From assembly GCA_036381195.1 (NCBI GenBank), contig DASVDH010000078.1:1-64000 (forward strand): DNA of 64,000 nt, written 5' to 3'. The notes beneath the pieces are model-generated. The model ran no database searches and was not told the origin of the DNA. It worked only from the letters and a program-made list of their open reading frames with translations. A program made the translations under genes and the position numbers. Below, in pieces: positions 17,762 through 27,273 of the stretch (its first letter is position 1; every line of letters begins with the position of its first letter). Source of the DNA: RSA9 sp036381195 (GTDB taxonomy: Bacteria; Gemmatimonadota; Gemmatimonadetes; Longimicrobiales; RSA9).

Positions 17762-18903
17762 CGAGACCACGCGTGCAGGCTCCGGGGACCGCCGCGCCCA
17801 CACCGCTTCCACGGCGAGACGGAGGTGCTTCGCCAGGGGTCGAGCGCCGGCCGTCCGCGGTGGAGCGCGACCTCAGCGCAGCCGGCGTCGCCATCGCGGT
17901 ATTGAACTACAACGGGCGCCCGGTGCTTCCGGACTGCCTCGACTCGATCAGGCGGCTGGCGTCCGCGCCTGGCGAGATCCTGTTGGTGGATGATGGCAGC
18001 ACGGACGGCAGTCCCGCCTGGGTTCGCAGTCATTACCCCGAGGTCCGCGTCGTCGAGCTGGGCGCGAACACGAGGTGTCTGAACAAGGTGCGGAATCGTG
18101 CCCTGCGGGAGGCGGAGCGGGATCTCGTGCTCCTGGTGGACAACGACGTCGTACTCCGCCCCGATTGCCTGCGCGAGCTCCTCGCGGCGATGGCGGCGCT
18201 GCCGAACGCGGCTGTCTGCATGCCTCGCACGCTGTACCAGCACGACCCCGGCCGGATCTATCAGGATGGACAGGTCCTCCACTACGTCGGCGCGACCTGC
18301 GCCATCAACCGGAATCACCCCCTGGCGGAGGCGGACTCGGCGCCCCGCCTCAGCATCGGCTGGGGAGTCCAGCTCATCGACCGGCGCAAGGCGATGGAGG
18401 TCGGGCTCTTCAACGAAGAATACGTCATGGGCTGGGGTGATGACGGCGAATTCAACCACAAGATGAACCTGGCGGGCCACTTCTGCTACCACGTGCCGAC
18501 GGCGGTCGTGTACCACAAGCGAGTGTCCGGCGCCCGGCGCTACTACGGCAGCGTCCGCAACCGCTGGAGGTTCTTGCTGGAGTGTTACCAGCTCAGGACG
18601 CTCCTCCTCTGTGCACCCGGGCTGCTCGCGTACGAGGTCGCACAGGTCGCTTTTCTGGCCATGAAGGGTGCACTGCGGGATTACCTCCGCGCTGCAGCCT
18701 ACATCGGGCGGAATCTGCCAGCGATCCTGCGGGAGCGGCGCCGCATCCAGCGCCGAAGGCGCGTCGGCGATGCCCAGCTCATGGGGAGCGGAGAGATCTT
18801 CATCGTTCCGGAGTACGTGGATTCACCGGTCCTGGCCGTCGGCATTCGGGTGCTCAGCGCGATGCTGGATCTGAATTGGCGGCTCGTGCGCCCGTTCATC
18901 TGA
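17758..18903 (+). CDS. Glycosyltransferase family 2 (GT-A, rhamnosyltransferase-like)
   Basis: 381 residues. After about 45 low-complexity residues come AIAVLNYNG (first strand), LLVDDGSTDGS and the metal-binding LVDNDVVL. WGDDGEFNHKM near 223 is the acceptor-side motif of this GT2 group. No strong membrane span, though the C-terminal part is hydrophobic near 285-300. Uses an NDP-sugar; linkage unknown. Start ATG overlaps the upstream stop by four bases. The N-terminal extension could mean a later start, but none is better supported. Confidence 0.9.
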   Translation: MTRPRVQAPGTAAPTPLPRRDGGASPGVERRPSAVERDLSAAGVAIAVLNYNGRPVLPDCLDSIRRLASAPGEILLVDDGSTDGSPAWVRSHYPEVRVVELGANTRCLNKVRNRALREAERDLVLLVDNDVVLRPDCLRELLAAMAALPNAAVCMPRTLYQHDPGRIYQDGQVLHYVGATCAINRNHPLAEADSAPRLSIGWGVQLIDRRKAMEVGLFNEEYVMGWGDDGEFNHKMNLAGHFCYHVPTAVVYHKRVSGARRYYGSVRNRWRFLLECYQLRTLLLCAPGLLAYEVAQVAFLAMKGALRDYLRAAAYIGRNLPAILRERRRIQRRRRVGDAQLMGSGEIFIVPEYVDSPVLAVGIRVLSAMLDLNWRLVRPFI

Positions 18904-18904
18904 C

Positions 18905-20002
18905 ATGAGTCTCGCGCTCGGGAACACGCTGCGTGAGGGCGCGTCGTTCCTCCGCGCGTACGTCGGAGGGGGATACCCCGCCTTCATCTATCCTCCTGGC
19001 CGGCTCGGCGATGAGCTCCCGGTCTTCTTCTACCACGGCGTGGACGGCCGGACGTTCGAGCGGCACCTCCAGTACCTGCAAGCCAACGGGTATCGGACCG
19101 TGGCCTGTGACGAGGCCGTCGAGCTCGCTGCGGAGCGGCGGAGCGGGGGCCGTGCCGTGATGCTGACGTTCGATGACGGGCTCGCGAGCGTATACCTCAG
19201 CGCGTTTCCCCTCGCACGACGCCACGGCGTGAGGATCGTCCTCTACATCGTGCCGTCCCGCATCGGGCGTCCGGGGTTCCTGACGTGGGAGCAGTGCCGG
19301 GCGATGCACCGTTCGGGCCTGGTCGACATCCAGTCCCACTCGTATGCGCACAAGCGCGTGGTCACGGCACTGGCGGTCCAGGGGATCCTGAACGGGCCCC
19401 CGGCCGATGCGTGGGGAGTCCCCGGCCTCGACCCGATCGGGCTGCCGGAGCGGCCGGCCCACCTGCCGGTTTTCGAGGCGGCATCGTTGTTCGAGGCGTC
19501 GCGGGCGTACCGGTTGCCGGCGGCCTTCTGGGAGGACTGGCTCGCTCTCCAGCGCCGCGAGGGGGCGAGCCGGGCCCGTGCGCTGCGCGGTCGATTGCTC
19601 GAGCTCCTCGAGGCGCACGCGCGTGGCGTGCAGGTCGTGGACGGCGAGGCACTGCGCCGGGAGATCCGCGAGGACCTCGAATCCTCGAGGGCCTGCATCG
19701 AAGACCAGCTCCCGGGTCACCGGGTGCGCCACTTCGCTTATCCCTGGCACCGCCACGGCCCCGCCGCCTGGATGGCCCTGGAAGCGGCCGGCTTCCGCTC
19801 GGCGGCGATCGGGCTGGGGATCCCGGAAGGGAGAAAGCCGGCCGGTCTCGCGGAATCGGTGCTGGAGCTGCGCCGCGTGAACGCGGACTTCCTGCTTTGC
19901 CTGCCGGGCAGAGGGCGGACACCGTTCCGGCGGGTGCTCGCTGGCAAGGCGATGCGACGCTTCAGGAGCACGAACCGAGGAGGGCAGGGTGGCCATGTCT
20001 GA
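18905..20002 (+). CDS. Polysaccharide deacetylase (CE4 NodB-like)
   Basis: 365 residues. Motif 1 is LTFDDG near 86-91 with the catalytic and metal-binding aspartates, motif 2 HSYAH near 144-148 with the metal histidines, and a late HFAYPWHRHG segment resembles motif 3. An inserted region of about 110 residues between motifs 2 and 3 is unusual. No signal peptide is seen, so it may act on lipid-linked or cytoplasmic intermediates. It starts two bases after the upstream stop and overlaps the next GT2. Confidence 0.88.
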   Translation: MSLALGNTLREGASFLRAYVGGGYPAFIYPPGRLGDELPVFFYHGVDGRTFERHLQYLQANGYRTVACDEAVELAAERRSGGRAVMLTFDDGLASVYLSAFPLARRHGVRIVLYIVPSRIGRPGFLTWEQCRAMHRSGLVDIQSHSYAHKRVVTALAVQGILNGPPADAWGVPGLDPIGLPERPAHLPVFEAASLFEASRAYRLPAAFWEDWLALQRREGASRARALRGRLLELLEAHARGVQVVDGEALRREIREDLESSRACIEDQLPGHRVRHFAYPWHRHGPAAWMALEAAGFRSAAIGLGIPEGRKPAGLAESVLELRRVNADFLLCLPGRGRTPFRRVLAGKAMRRFRSTNRGGQGGHV

Positions 20003-20945
20003 GCGACGCGAGGCCGGTACACCGTCCGTCTCCGTGGTCGTGGTCAACTGGAACGGCAAGAACGTGCTCCCGCAGTGCCTCGACTCGATCCTCGCCCTCG
20101 AGTACCCGATCAAGGAGACGATCGTCGTCGACAACGGATCCGTGGACGGCTCCGGGGCGCTCCTGAGGGAGCGCTACGGGGAGCGGGTGACCGTCATCTG
20201 GAACGAACGCAACCTTGGCGCGCCGGTGGCAAGGAACCAGGGCATGCGGCACGCCGTGGAGTCGGGCAGCGATTTCGTGTTCACGCTCGACAACGACCTG
20301 ACCATCGCCCCCGATGCGATCGCGCCGCTGGTCAGGCTGATGCAGGGCGATCCGAAGATCGCGATGGCGGGCGCGCTCATCCTCCACCAGGATCGTCCCG
20401 ACGTGATCTTCTCGGCGGGCCACATGGTCAACTGGACCCAGAACCTGGTCCGGACGCTCGGCGCCAACCAGAGATTGCAGGGCCAGTTCAGGGAGATCTG
20501 GGACGTGGATTACGTCGGCAGCGGGGCGATGCTCACTCGCCGTTCCTACATCGAGCAGCACGGCTACTTCGATGAAACGCTGATCGGCTACGGTTACGAG
20601 GACACCGAGTACGGATACCGCGCCAAGCAGTTGGGGTTCAGGGTCGTCTGCTGCGCCGATGCCAGGGTGTGGCACCGGCCGCATTCGGGGATCGGGCGCT
20701 ACAGCTATCGCAAGAAGTACCTGGAGGCGCGCAACGCCGTGGTGTTCATGAAGCGGCACGGCAACCTGTTCCGCTGGTCGAAGTACCTGTTCTACGTGCT
20801 GCTCGGATTCGGTTATGCGGCGGTTCGCGAGGGGCTGCGCGGCAACTTCGCGGGAGTGAGGGGAAAGATGCGCGGGTTCATCGACGGCCTGCGCGGTCGC
20901 GAGGATCTGGCGTACCGACTCCTGGACCCGAGCGAGCCGGCATGA
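19995..20945 (+). CDS. Glycosyltransferase family 2
   Basis: 316 residues from the ATG at 19995. Motifs are VVVNWNGKNVLPQCLDSI, VVDNGSVDGSG, the DXD-like TLDNDLTI near 98, and GYGYEDTEYGYRAKQLG near 198, the EDxE acceptor motif of rhamnosyltransferase-like enzymes. A hydrophobic segment near 260-275 may touch the membrane. AGGAGG at 19978-19983 can serve this ATG or the in-frame GTG at 19989. Overlaps the deacetylase stop, and couples to the flippase by ATGA. Confidence 0.92.
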   Translation: MSERREAGTPSVSVVVVNWNGKNVLPQCLDSILALEYPIKETIVVDNGSVDGSGALLRERYGERVTVIWNERNLGAPVARNQGMRHAVESGSDFVFTLDNDLTIAPDAIAPLVRLMQGDPKIAMAGALILHQDRPDVIFSAGHMVNWTQNLVRTLGANQRLQGQFREIWDVDYVGSGAMLTRRSYIEQHGYFDETLIGYGYEDTEYGYRAKQLGFRVVCCADARVWHRPHSGIGRYSYRKKYLEARNAVVFMKRHGNLFRWSKYLFYVLLGFGYAAVREGLRGNFAGVRGKMRGFIDGLRGREDLAYRLLDPSEPA

Positions 20946-22495
20946 CGGACACGGCGAATCAGGAAACCCGCGTCCTCGGCGCCGGCGCGAGTGTTGCGCT
21001 GGGAGGAGCCCTGGCCGGGAGCGCGCTGACGTACCTCACGGGGCTCATCGTCTCCCGGCTGGTGGGAGCCGAGCTCCTCGGCGTCTACTTCCTGGCGATC
21101 ATCTGGCTCACCCTCGGCAGCACCATCGCCCGACTGGGCCTGTCGGATGCGCTGTTGCGCTTCGTTCCACCCGCGCGGCTGCGCGGGGATCGCACGGAGG
21201 CCAGTCTCGCGATCAAGACCGCGGTCTGCCTCGGGGCCGGGGCCGGGATCGTGTTGGCCGGGTTGTTCTCGATCCTCCTCGTGTGGCTCCGTGCCGGTTC
21301 CTCCAACAGACTCGTGGCCTCGTATCTCGGCTGGTTCCTCTGGGCCCTGCCACTCCATGTGATCTTCACGCTGCTGCTGATGGTGATCCAGGCGCACCAG
21401 TGGATGGGCCGGGTCGCCGCGATCCGGGATCTCCTGCAGCCATTGCTGTTGATCGGCCTCACGGTCGCCCTCGTGCGCGTTGCGGGGCCCCGGATCGGGC
21501 TGGTGGGCGGATTCGTCCTGTCCCTGGCGCTGGCGATCCCCCTCGCCCTGCTCAGCGTCGAGCGGATCGCGCCCGGCGCGTTCACGACCCCGGGGTGGGC
21601 GCCGGTTCGCCCCATGTTGTTGTTCTCCCTGCCCGTGATGCTGAGCGATGCGAGCAGCTACGCCTACCGCTGGCTGGATACGCTGGTCATTGGCCGCCTC
21701 CTGACGCTCCGCGACGTGGGGATCTACAACGCGGCGAGCCGGACCGCGCTGCTCGTGTCGCTGGTTCTGACGGGCGCCAACGCCATCTATGCCAGCGTCG
21801 CCGCCGGGTACTTCAACACTTCCCGGGTGGACCAGCTCCAGCGGGCGCTGCACGCCGCCATGCGCTGGTGCCTCCTGCTCGCGCTGCCGCTGGTCCTCTT
21901 CCTGGTCGTCGGCGGCGATTGGATCCTGTCGCTCTGGGGGCGCGAGTTTTCCGAAGCCGCGCCGGCGCTCGTCATCCTGGCCGGCGCGCACCTCGTCGGA
22001 ATTCCGGCGGGCCTGTTCGCGTACACGCTGGTGATGTGCAACCGGGAGAGGGTGGAGCTGCTGAACACCCTCGTTCTGCTGGCTCTCCTGCTCGCGACCA
22101 ATCTGCTGTTGATCCCGCTCGTGGGGTTCCCGGGTGCGGCCGTTGCGTTGTTCGTGGTCAACACGCTGGCGCTGCTCGTCCGTGGCTATGAGGTGCGCCG
22201 GCTGCTGGGAGTGCAGCCGTTCGCGGCGAGTCTCCTGAAGCCGATCGGCGTGGCGCTGCTCGCGCTGGTCGTCGCCTCCGTCGTGAGGAGCACGATTCCC
22301 CTGCTGCTGCCCGCAGCCGGGCCGGCGCCGGCCGTGGCGGACGCGCCTGCGCTGCTCGCATCACTCGCCGTGCTCGGCTCGATCGTCGCGATCGCGTTCT
22401 TCGGCCCCTGCCTGCTGGTGGACGCCCAGGGACGGGAGCTGGTCCGCGTGTCCCTGCTCCGGCTCCTACGCCCGGGCCGTCCCGCCGCGGAGTAG
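20942..22495 (+). CDS. Wzx-type oligosaccharide flippase (MOP superfamily)
   Basis: 517 residues with about 12-14 membrane spans covering nearly the whole length. ALTYLTGLIVSRLVGAELLG at the N-terminus is typical of the polysaccharide-export branch of MATE/MOP transporters. It would flip undecaprenyl-diphosphate-linked repeat units to the periplasm. It is embedded among GT2, deacetylase and amidotransferase genes of the same operon. A second flippase (36350-37825) exists in the window, so two repeat units or two transport steps are possible. Confidence 0.92.
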   Translation: MTDTANQETRVLGAGASVALGGALAGSALTYLTGLIVSRLVGAELLGVYFLAIIWLTLGSTIARLGLSDALLRFVPPARLRGDRTEASLAIKTAVCLGAGAGIVLAGLFSILLVWLRAGSSNRLVASYLGWFLWALPLHVIFTLLLMVIQAHQWMGRVAAIRDLLQPLLLIGLTVALVRVAGPRIGLVGGFVLSLALAIPLALLSVERIAPGAFTTPGWAPVRPMLLFSLPVMLSDASSYAYRWLDTLVIGRLLTLRDVGIYNAASRTALLVSLVLTGANAIYASVAAGYFNTSRVDQLQRALHAAMRWCLLLALPLVLFLVVGGDWILSLWGREFSEAAPALVILAGAHLVGIPAGLFAYTLVMCNRERVELLNTLVLLALLLATNLLLIPLVGFPGAAVALFVVNTLALLVRGYEVRRLLGVQPFAASLLKPIGVALLALVVASVVRSTIPLLLPAAGPAPAVADAPALLASLAVLGSIVAIAFFGPCLLVDAQGRELVRVSLLRLLRPGRPAAE

Positions 22496-22501
22496 CCCGC
22501 G

Positions 22502-24154
22502 ATGAGCGAGCATCCGACGGGTGCGCGAGTCGTGCGGCAGAGGGGGCGACGCGCCTGGCCACGACTGCTGTGCATGGCGGTCACGGGCGCTCTCTACATC
22601 GTCCTCGCAAACGATGGCAGGCACCACTGGCACGAGTGGCGCCACGTCTACTCCGCGGCGCACTTCACCATCGAGCAGCTCGCCGCGGGCGAGTTCGACC
22701 CCGGGCCACCCCCGGAGAGAACCGCCACCGAGGCGGCCGGCTGGTACTGGGGACAGTTGGGGCACGAAGCCCTCCTGCGCGCCATCATCCGGCTGGCGGG
22801 GCCGGGGCTGGGGACGGTCGCGCTCCTGGAATGGCTGTACGGCCTGCTGGTTCCGCTGGCGGCGCTCCTGACCTTCCTCACGCTCCGGCGCCTGCCGCTC
22901 GGAACCGATCCGTCCCTGATCTCCGCCGCCACCCTCCTGTCGCCCCTCGCGGTCTACCTGGGGTTCAAGCTGATGGGGGAGGTGCCGGCGCTGCTCTTCG
23001 CGGCGTTCGCCGGATACCTCTTCCTGGCGGGCCTCCGCGCGCGGCATCGCCTTGCGGCCGCGGCGCTCCAAACGGGAGCCGGGCTGTCCCTCGCGCTCTG
23101 CTTCCTGTGCAAGGTGTTCATGCCCCTCTCGTTCTTCGGGTTCGCGCTGGCGTTGCCCGCCGCGTTCCCTGAATACGGCTGGAGGCGGGTGTCGGGGCGA
23201 TTGCTGCTCACGACGGGAGTCGCGGCCGCGGCTGCGGCCTGGGCAGGCGCCGCGGTTTCCGTTCGGCCCGCGGACTGGGCGCTGGTGTACGTCTTCTTCA
23301 GGGACTACCGGCAACCGGCGGCGGCTTCCGCCTTCGGCCTGCTGAGCGCCGGGTCCCTGCTCTACGCGCTGGTCCCGTTCTCCTTCCTCGCCCGGGACTC
23401 GAGGGCGGTGCGGTTCTTCGCTGCGTGGCTGGGCTTCACGGCGGCTCCGGTGCTCCTCCTGGCGACCAATTTCGTCGAGGCCCGCTACCTCGCCGTCGCT
23501 CTGGTTCCGTTCGCGGGCCTGGGCGTTGCCGGCCTGGAAGAGATCGTGCGCCGCGTTCGCGGGCCCGTGGGAGATGCGGCCCTTCGAACGCGCAGCGCCA
23601 TCGCCACCCTGGTGATCGTGCCCGTGGCGACGGCCGGCGCGCTCCCCTTCCTCCCGTACGAGATGAGCTGCCGGGAGCTGGTCAACCTCGTCACCCGGAT
23701 CTGGGGCGAAGATCCGGATGCCGCCCTCCTGGTGCCGTGGAATTACACCGATTATCACCTCCTCGCGTTCGCCTTCCCGGGCCGGCCCATCTACCTGGTC
23801 CAGTCCCCCGTTGACGACCGCGGCGTCGTGTACCGGGACAGTCTTTGGGAACGGCGCCAGGAGCGGAACTACGGCCCGGCGTTCATTCCCGGCCCGGAGG
23901 ACCTCGGCCGCGTGGCGGAGACGACGAGGGTCTACCTCGGCCACGGCGTGCTGCCCCCCATTGCCAATCTCCGGAAGCTCGCCTCGAGTCTGGGCATCAC
24001 GCCGATCGTCCGGAGCCTGGACGCGCTGCAGCCCCGGAGGCACATCACGGAGAGCTGGCTGTGGAGCAGTCCGGAGGTACGGCTGCAGGAAGCGCTGCGC
24101 GTGGGCCGGTACGCCGCTTACCGTGTCGAAGCTACGCCGGCGGCTCCGCCCTGA
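22502..24154 (+). CDS. Polytopic membrane protein, GT39/ArnT-like
   Basis: 550 residues with about ten spans and a soluble C-terminal third. The early loop has HWHEWRHVYSAAHFTIEQL, which lies where GT-C enzymes carry their catalytic acidic residue, and LMGEVPALLF resembles the second conserved loop. This layout suggests a GT-C transferase using a polyprenyl-phosphate sugar in the periplasm, but no family motif is decisive. It starts six bases after the flippase stop and ends this operon, facing the glycosidase gene. Confidence 0.78.
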   Translation: MSEHPTGARVVRQRGRRAWPRLLCMAVTGALYIVLANDGRHHWHEWRHVYSAAHFTIEQLAAGEFDPGPPPERTATEAAGWYWGQLGHEALLRAIIRLAGPGLGTVALLEWLYGLLVPLAALLTFLTLRRLPLGTDPSLISAATLLSPLAVYLGFKLMGEVPALLFAAFAGYLFLAGLRARHRLAAAALQTGAGLSLALCFLCKVFMPLSFFGFALALPAAFPEYGWRRVSGRLLLTTGVAAAAAAWAGAAVSVRPADWALVYVFFRDYRQPAAASAFGLLSAGSLLYALVPFSFLARDSRAVRFFAAWLGFTAAPVLLLATNFVEARYLAVALVPFAGLGVAGLEEIVRRVRGPVGDAALRTRSAIATLVIVPVATAGALPFLPYEMSCRELVNLVTRIWGEDPDAALLVPWNYTDYHLLAFAFPGRPIYLVQSPVDDRGVVYRDSLWERRQERNYGPAFIPGPEDLGRVAETTRVYLGHGVLPPIANLRKLASSLGITPIVRSLDALQPRRHITESWLWSSPEVRLQEALRVGRYAAYRVEATPAAPP

Positions 24155-24164
24155 TCGCCAGCGA

Positions 24165-24215
24165 CTGAGCCGGCTCAGCCGTGCAGGCGTCGCATACCAT
24201 CGGTGGGATGACGCC
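24165..24215. terminator. Inverted repeats between convergent genes
   Basis: Between the stops at 24154 (+) and 24221 (-) lie a perfect 14-base palindrome, CTGAGCCGGCTCAG (24165-24178), and a stem GGCGTC/GACGCC (24186-24191 with 24210-24215). They could end transcription in both directions. T-runs are absent. Confidence 0.4.
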
Positions 24216-24220
24216 AGGAT

Positions 24221-25831
24221 TCACCGGTAGATGTGCAGCACCCAGTCCGCGCCTGCGGGCTTTTCGAACCGCCGGACCCCGCCTCCGGCGATCTCTGCCG
24301 TGATGGCCGTCCGCACGCCGCTCCGCGGGTCCAACCACTCCGCGCGCAGGGTCCCGTCCGCCCCCGTCAGATCGACCTCCACCGGGCCGCCGTTCTCGAG
24401 GTAGACGATGTACTCCTGCCCTGGATCGGCCAGGCACAGCGCTCCGGCGGACACGAGCTCCTGGGAAGGAGTCATCGTGGAGAAGGGGACGCTCGCCATG
24501 AAGTCGTACAGGATGGAGAGGTCGTCGTGCGCTTTCCCCATCCCGTGCGGCCCGATTCCTTCGCCATCGAGATCGAACTCGCCATAGAGAAAGAATCCGC
24601 CCGCGAGGGTGATCCCCCACGCGCCGCGGCGAACCTGGTCCGCCGTGAGCTTCTGAGGACCCTCCCACACCATTTCGGCGGCTGCCACCGGCTTCCCGCG
24701 ATAGTGCTCGGCGACGAATCGGTAGGCCAGGTCCGCTCCGCCGGCTCTGCCCGCATCGTACTGCAGGTTCGCGAGGTCCAGCCAGGGTTCCTCCAGGAGC
24801 TGGTCGGCATCCTGCGTGTCATGGACCGTGGTCAACAGGCCGAACGGATCGATCGACTCGAGGTAGCTGCCGATCCGCCTCACGCGGTCGAGCGACATGA
24901 ACTCCCAGAACTCGAACGTGAGGTTGTGGATCAGATTGGAGTACACGCCGACGCGGGCCACCACGTAGCGGAGGTAACGACGCTCCAGCTCGGGGTCGTC
25001 GGGAAACCTCGGAGGCAGGTTCGGAAAGTACCCGTCGAAGAGGTAGACGTAGACCCCATGCTCCTGGAGGTAGCGCAGCACCTCGTCGAGTTTCCGCCAC
25101 GACCGCAGGTCGTACTGGTTCCACAGGACCCGCTCACCATCCCGCAGCCAGGGGAAGAAGGACGGCCGGCCGTACCTGCGGCGGTTCCAGCCGTTCTGCA
25201 GGAGGTGGTCCGCCTGGGTGGTGAGAATGCTCACCATGTTGTAGCCGCGCTCGATCACGTGCTCGCGTACGTCCTGTCGCCACGTGTCGCCTACGGTGAA
25301 GAGGAGGTCGTGGAGGTAGAACCAGCGCGGCAGGAACGGCCCATCCCCTTCCCGGACCAGCCAACGCGGGTTCGCCGGGTGCACTCGCAAGGGGGGAGCG
25401 ACCCCTTCGCCCCGGCACTCGAATTCCCCGCTGGCGCCCGGCGCGCCATCCGTGAACTCCGCGGACCAGGTCCAGGCGCCTTCCTCCAGGCACATGAACC
25501 GGATGCGCCAGACGTTCCCCTCCTGTCCGCCCTTCCCATTGCCGTCATAAAACCCGAAGAAGGAGTAGACCTTGCCGGATGGCGACGTGAAGGTGGTCAG
25601 GAGCTCCGTCTCGTTGAAGGGGTCCTCGTACTCTCTCGAGTTGGTGAGTGTCGCATCGAAGACCCCCCAGAGCGGCACCACCTGCCGGGAACCGGGAGGA
25701 GGCGGGGATGTCGCCGGTCTGCCGGGCGCGCCATCACACGCGGCGGGGAGCGCCGAGGCCGCGATCAGCAGCAGCGCGCTCCGCCACGCACGCGCCAGCA
25801 CGCGGCGCCTCAGCGAGCCCGCGACGGGCAT
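24221..25831 (-). CDS. Secreted glycoside hydrolase, DUF5060 + DUF4038-type barrel
   Basis: 536 residues. An Arg-rich N-terminus and a hydrophobic stretch ending SALPAAC look like a signal peptide, possibly of a lipoprotein although the lipobox is poor. A DUF5060 beta-domain follows (about 45-130: LWGVFDATLTNSREYEDPF, then YSFFGFYDGNG). A TIM barrel of the DUF4038/apiosidase-like group spans about 140-430, with FEFWEF near 305 and AAEMVWEG near 382 offering candidate catalytic acids. A C-terminal beta-sandwich reads EYIVYLENGG. It probably cleaves a glycan outside the cytoplasm, perhaps the product of this locus. The frame is open to 26134, but ATG 25831 is the last start before the signal peptide. 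Confidence 0.85.
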   Translation of the reverse strand: MPVAGSLRRRVLARAWRSALLLIAASALPAACDGAPGRPATSPPPPGSRQVVPLWGVFDATLTNSREYEDPFNETELLTTFTSPSGKVYSFFGFYDGNGKGGQEGNVWRIRFMCLEEGAWTWSAEFTDGAPGASGEFECRGEGVAPPLRVHPANPRWLVREGDGPFLPRWFYLHDLLFTVGDTWRQDVREHVIERGYNMVSILTTQADHLLQNGWNRRRYGRPSFFPWLRDGERVLWNQYDLRSWRKLDEVLRYLQEHGVYVYLFDGYFPNLPPRFPDDPELERRYLRYVVARVGVYSNLIHNLTFEFWEFMSLDRVRRIGSYLESIDPFGLLTTVHDTQDADQLLEEPWLDLANLQYDAGRAGGADLAYRFVAEHYRGKPVAAAEMVWEGPQKLTADQVRRGAWGITLAGGFFLYGEFDLDGEGIGPHGMGKAHDDLSILYDFMASVPFSTMTPSQELVSAGALCLADPGQEYIVYLENGGPVEVDLTGADGTLRAEWLDPRSGVRTAITAEIAGGGVRRFEKPAGADWVLHIYR

Positions 25832-26198
25832 CCGGGGCCGATGCCCCGGCGCCGGAGCGCGATCACCGCGACGCGGGCGTCCCTGAACCCGGCGTCCTCG
25901 AGGGCGAAGGGCCGGGGCGTCCCCGCATGCCTGCGCGGGGTCGCGGATGCGCGCAGCGGATCCAGCCACCGTCTTTCTCCTTCCTGGCCGGTCGCTCGCC
26001 TCTGCCTCACCGCCCGGCATCGGACCCGCAGACGGCACGTTGCCGCCCGATGACGACATCACACTCATGCACGCCAACCCTAGCGGCGTCGCGGAGGCGA
26101 TGGCTGTCCGCGGGTCCGCGTGGGCCGAATCCAAGATGGCCCGTGCTCCGGCGGCATGAAAGTGCCGCGGCTACGCCCGGCTCGATGCGAGCGCGGAT
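25832..26198. other. Intergenic region, 367 bases, no gene seen
   Basis: Lies between two minus-strand genes. It holds a hairpin at 26151-26168 behind the YdjM-like gene and presumably the promoter of the glycosidase gene, which I cannot locate. Frames here have no recognisable domain. Confidence 0.5.
26151..26168 (-). terminator. Hairpin downstream of the YdjM-like gene
   Basis: A perfect six-base stem GCGGCA/TGCCGC with a six-base loop begins about 30 bases past the stop at 26199. No T-run follows. Confidence 0.35.
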
Positions 26199-27176
26199 TC
26201 AGCGCCGGATGCGGCCACGCTCGCCGTCCCTCCCTGGCCGGCGGCCGTCGGCATCGCTCCGTTGCCGCGGGCGCGCCGCCGCAGTGCGCCTTTTCCGACG
26301 GTCAGCGATGCTGGCCACCCAGAAGCAAGCCAGCAGCGCGAGCCCGAGATACGACGGGTAATCCCGGTGCCCCCCATGGCGATGATACCTCGCCACGCGG
26401 ACGCTATCCGGCGTGATGAACGTCCCTTCGATCGAAGCCACCCGTGCCCCGTCGAGTGGAGGGCCGACGAGGGTGATCAGCTCCCTGCCGGTGGTCCTGA
26501 CCATGAGCGCGCCATCGCGCCGCACGATCTCCGCACGGTCGAACCCCACCCGCTGTCCGACCCGGTCCTCGCCGCGGCGCAGCGTCCCGACGAAATGACT
26601 GTCGCTCGCCTCGACGCTCGCGGTGAAGAGCAGCGGGCCGGCGACGTAGGTTGCCAGGAGCGAGAGCGCGAGCATGGCCCGCGCCGGCCGCCAGCGGGCC
26701 GGGCCGATCGCGTATCGCGTCCGGCGCGGCCACTCCGAGGCCACGAACGCCGCTCCGCACAGCGTCAGCCCCAGGACGATGCCGCTCTCGGGCCAGAACC
26801 AGCCGAAGTTGAGGTCCCTCCACGAGAACGGCGCGAAGAGGTGTACGCCGTTTCCCCATTTCGTCTCGGCGGCGTCGAGGAGGAGATGCAGGAACGCTCC
26901 CGTCGCCAGCAGGGCGAAGACTTGCCGGGGCATGGCAGAGCAGAGGGCGAGCGCGCCGCAAAGGACGAGGGAGAAGGCGAGCGATGCCTGCACGATGGCG
27001 TAGAGCCGCATGGTGTAGGGGGCCAGCACCGGGCCGAGCATCCCGTTCAGGCGCTGGAGGATCCAGGGGATGTCGGGGATGATGCAACTGAGGAGGAGCC
27101 ACTTCGGATCGGCCTGCCGGAACGTCAGCCGGGCGGCCGCTCCCTGTGCTGCGAAATGCGCCAGGGCGTTGGGCAT
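26199..27176 (-). CDS. Membrane-bound metal-dependent hydrolase, YdjM/DUF457-like
   Basis: 325 residues with about six spans. The N-terminus MPNALAHFAAQGAAA carries the early histidine of this family, followed by CIIPDIPW (acidic/metal residues) and ATGAFLHLLLDAAETKWG near 95, its HxxxD element. A soluble loop of about 90 residues separates the last two spans, and the tail is Arg-rich. The family is predicted to hydrolyse lipid-linked or phosphate substrates, but no reaction is established. The start ATG at 27176 has no clear ribosome site. Confidence 0.8.
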   Translation of the reverse strand: MPNALAHFAAQGAAARLTFRQADPKWLLLSCIIPDIPWILQRLNGMLGPVLAPYTMRLYAIVQASLAFSLVLCGALALCSAMPRQVFALLATGAFLHLLLDAAETKWGNGVHLFAPFSWRDLNFGWFWPESGIVLGLTLCGAAFVASEWPRRTRYAIGPARWRPARAMLALSLLATYVAGPLLFTASVEASDSHFVGTLRRGEDRVGQRVGFDRAEIVRRDGALMVRTTGRELITLVGPPLDGARVASIEGTFITPDSVRVARYHRHGGHRDYPSYLGLALLACFWVASIADRRKRRTAAARPRQRSDADGRRPGRDGERGRIRR

Positions 27177-27273
27177 GGGTCGCTATTGCAACCTTTGGCT
27201 CGGAAGGCGCCGGGCATCGCCGGGAGCATGCCGATCAGTCGCTTGCGCGTCTGCGGTGTGGGGCGCCCCGGCG

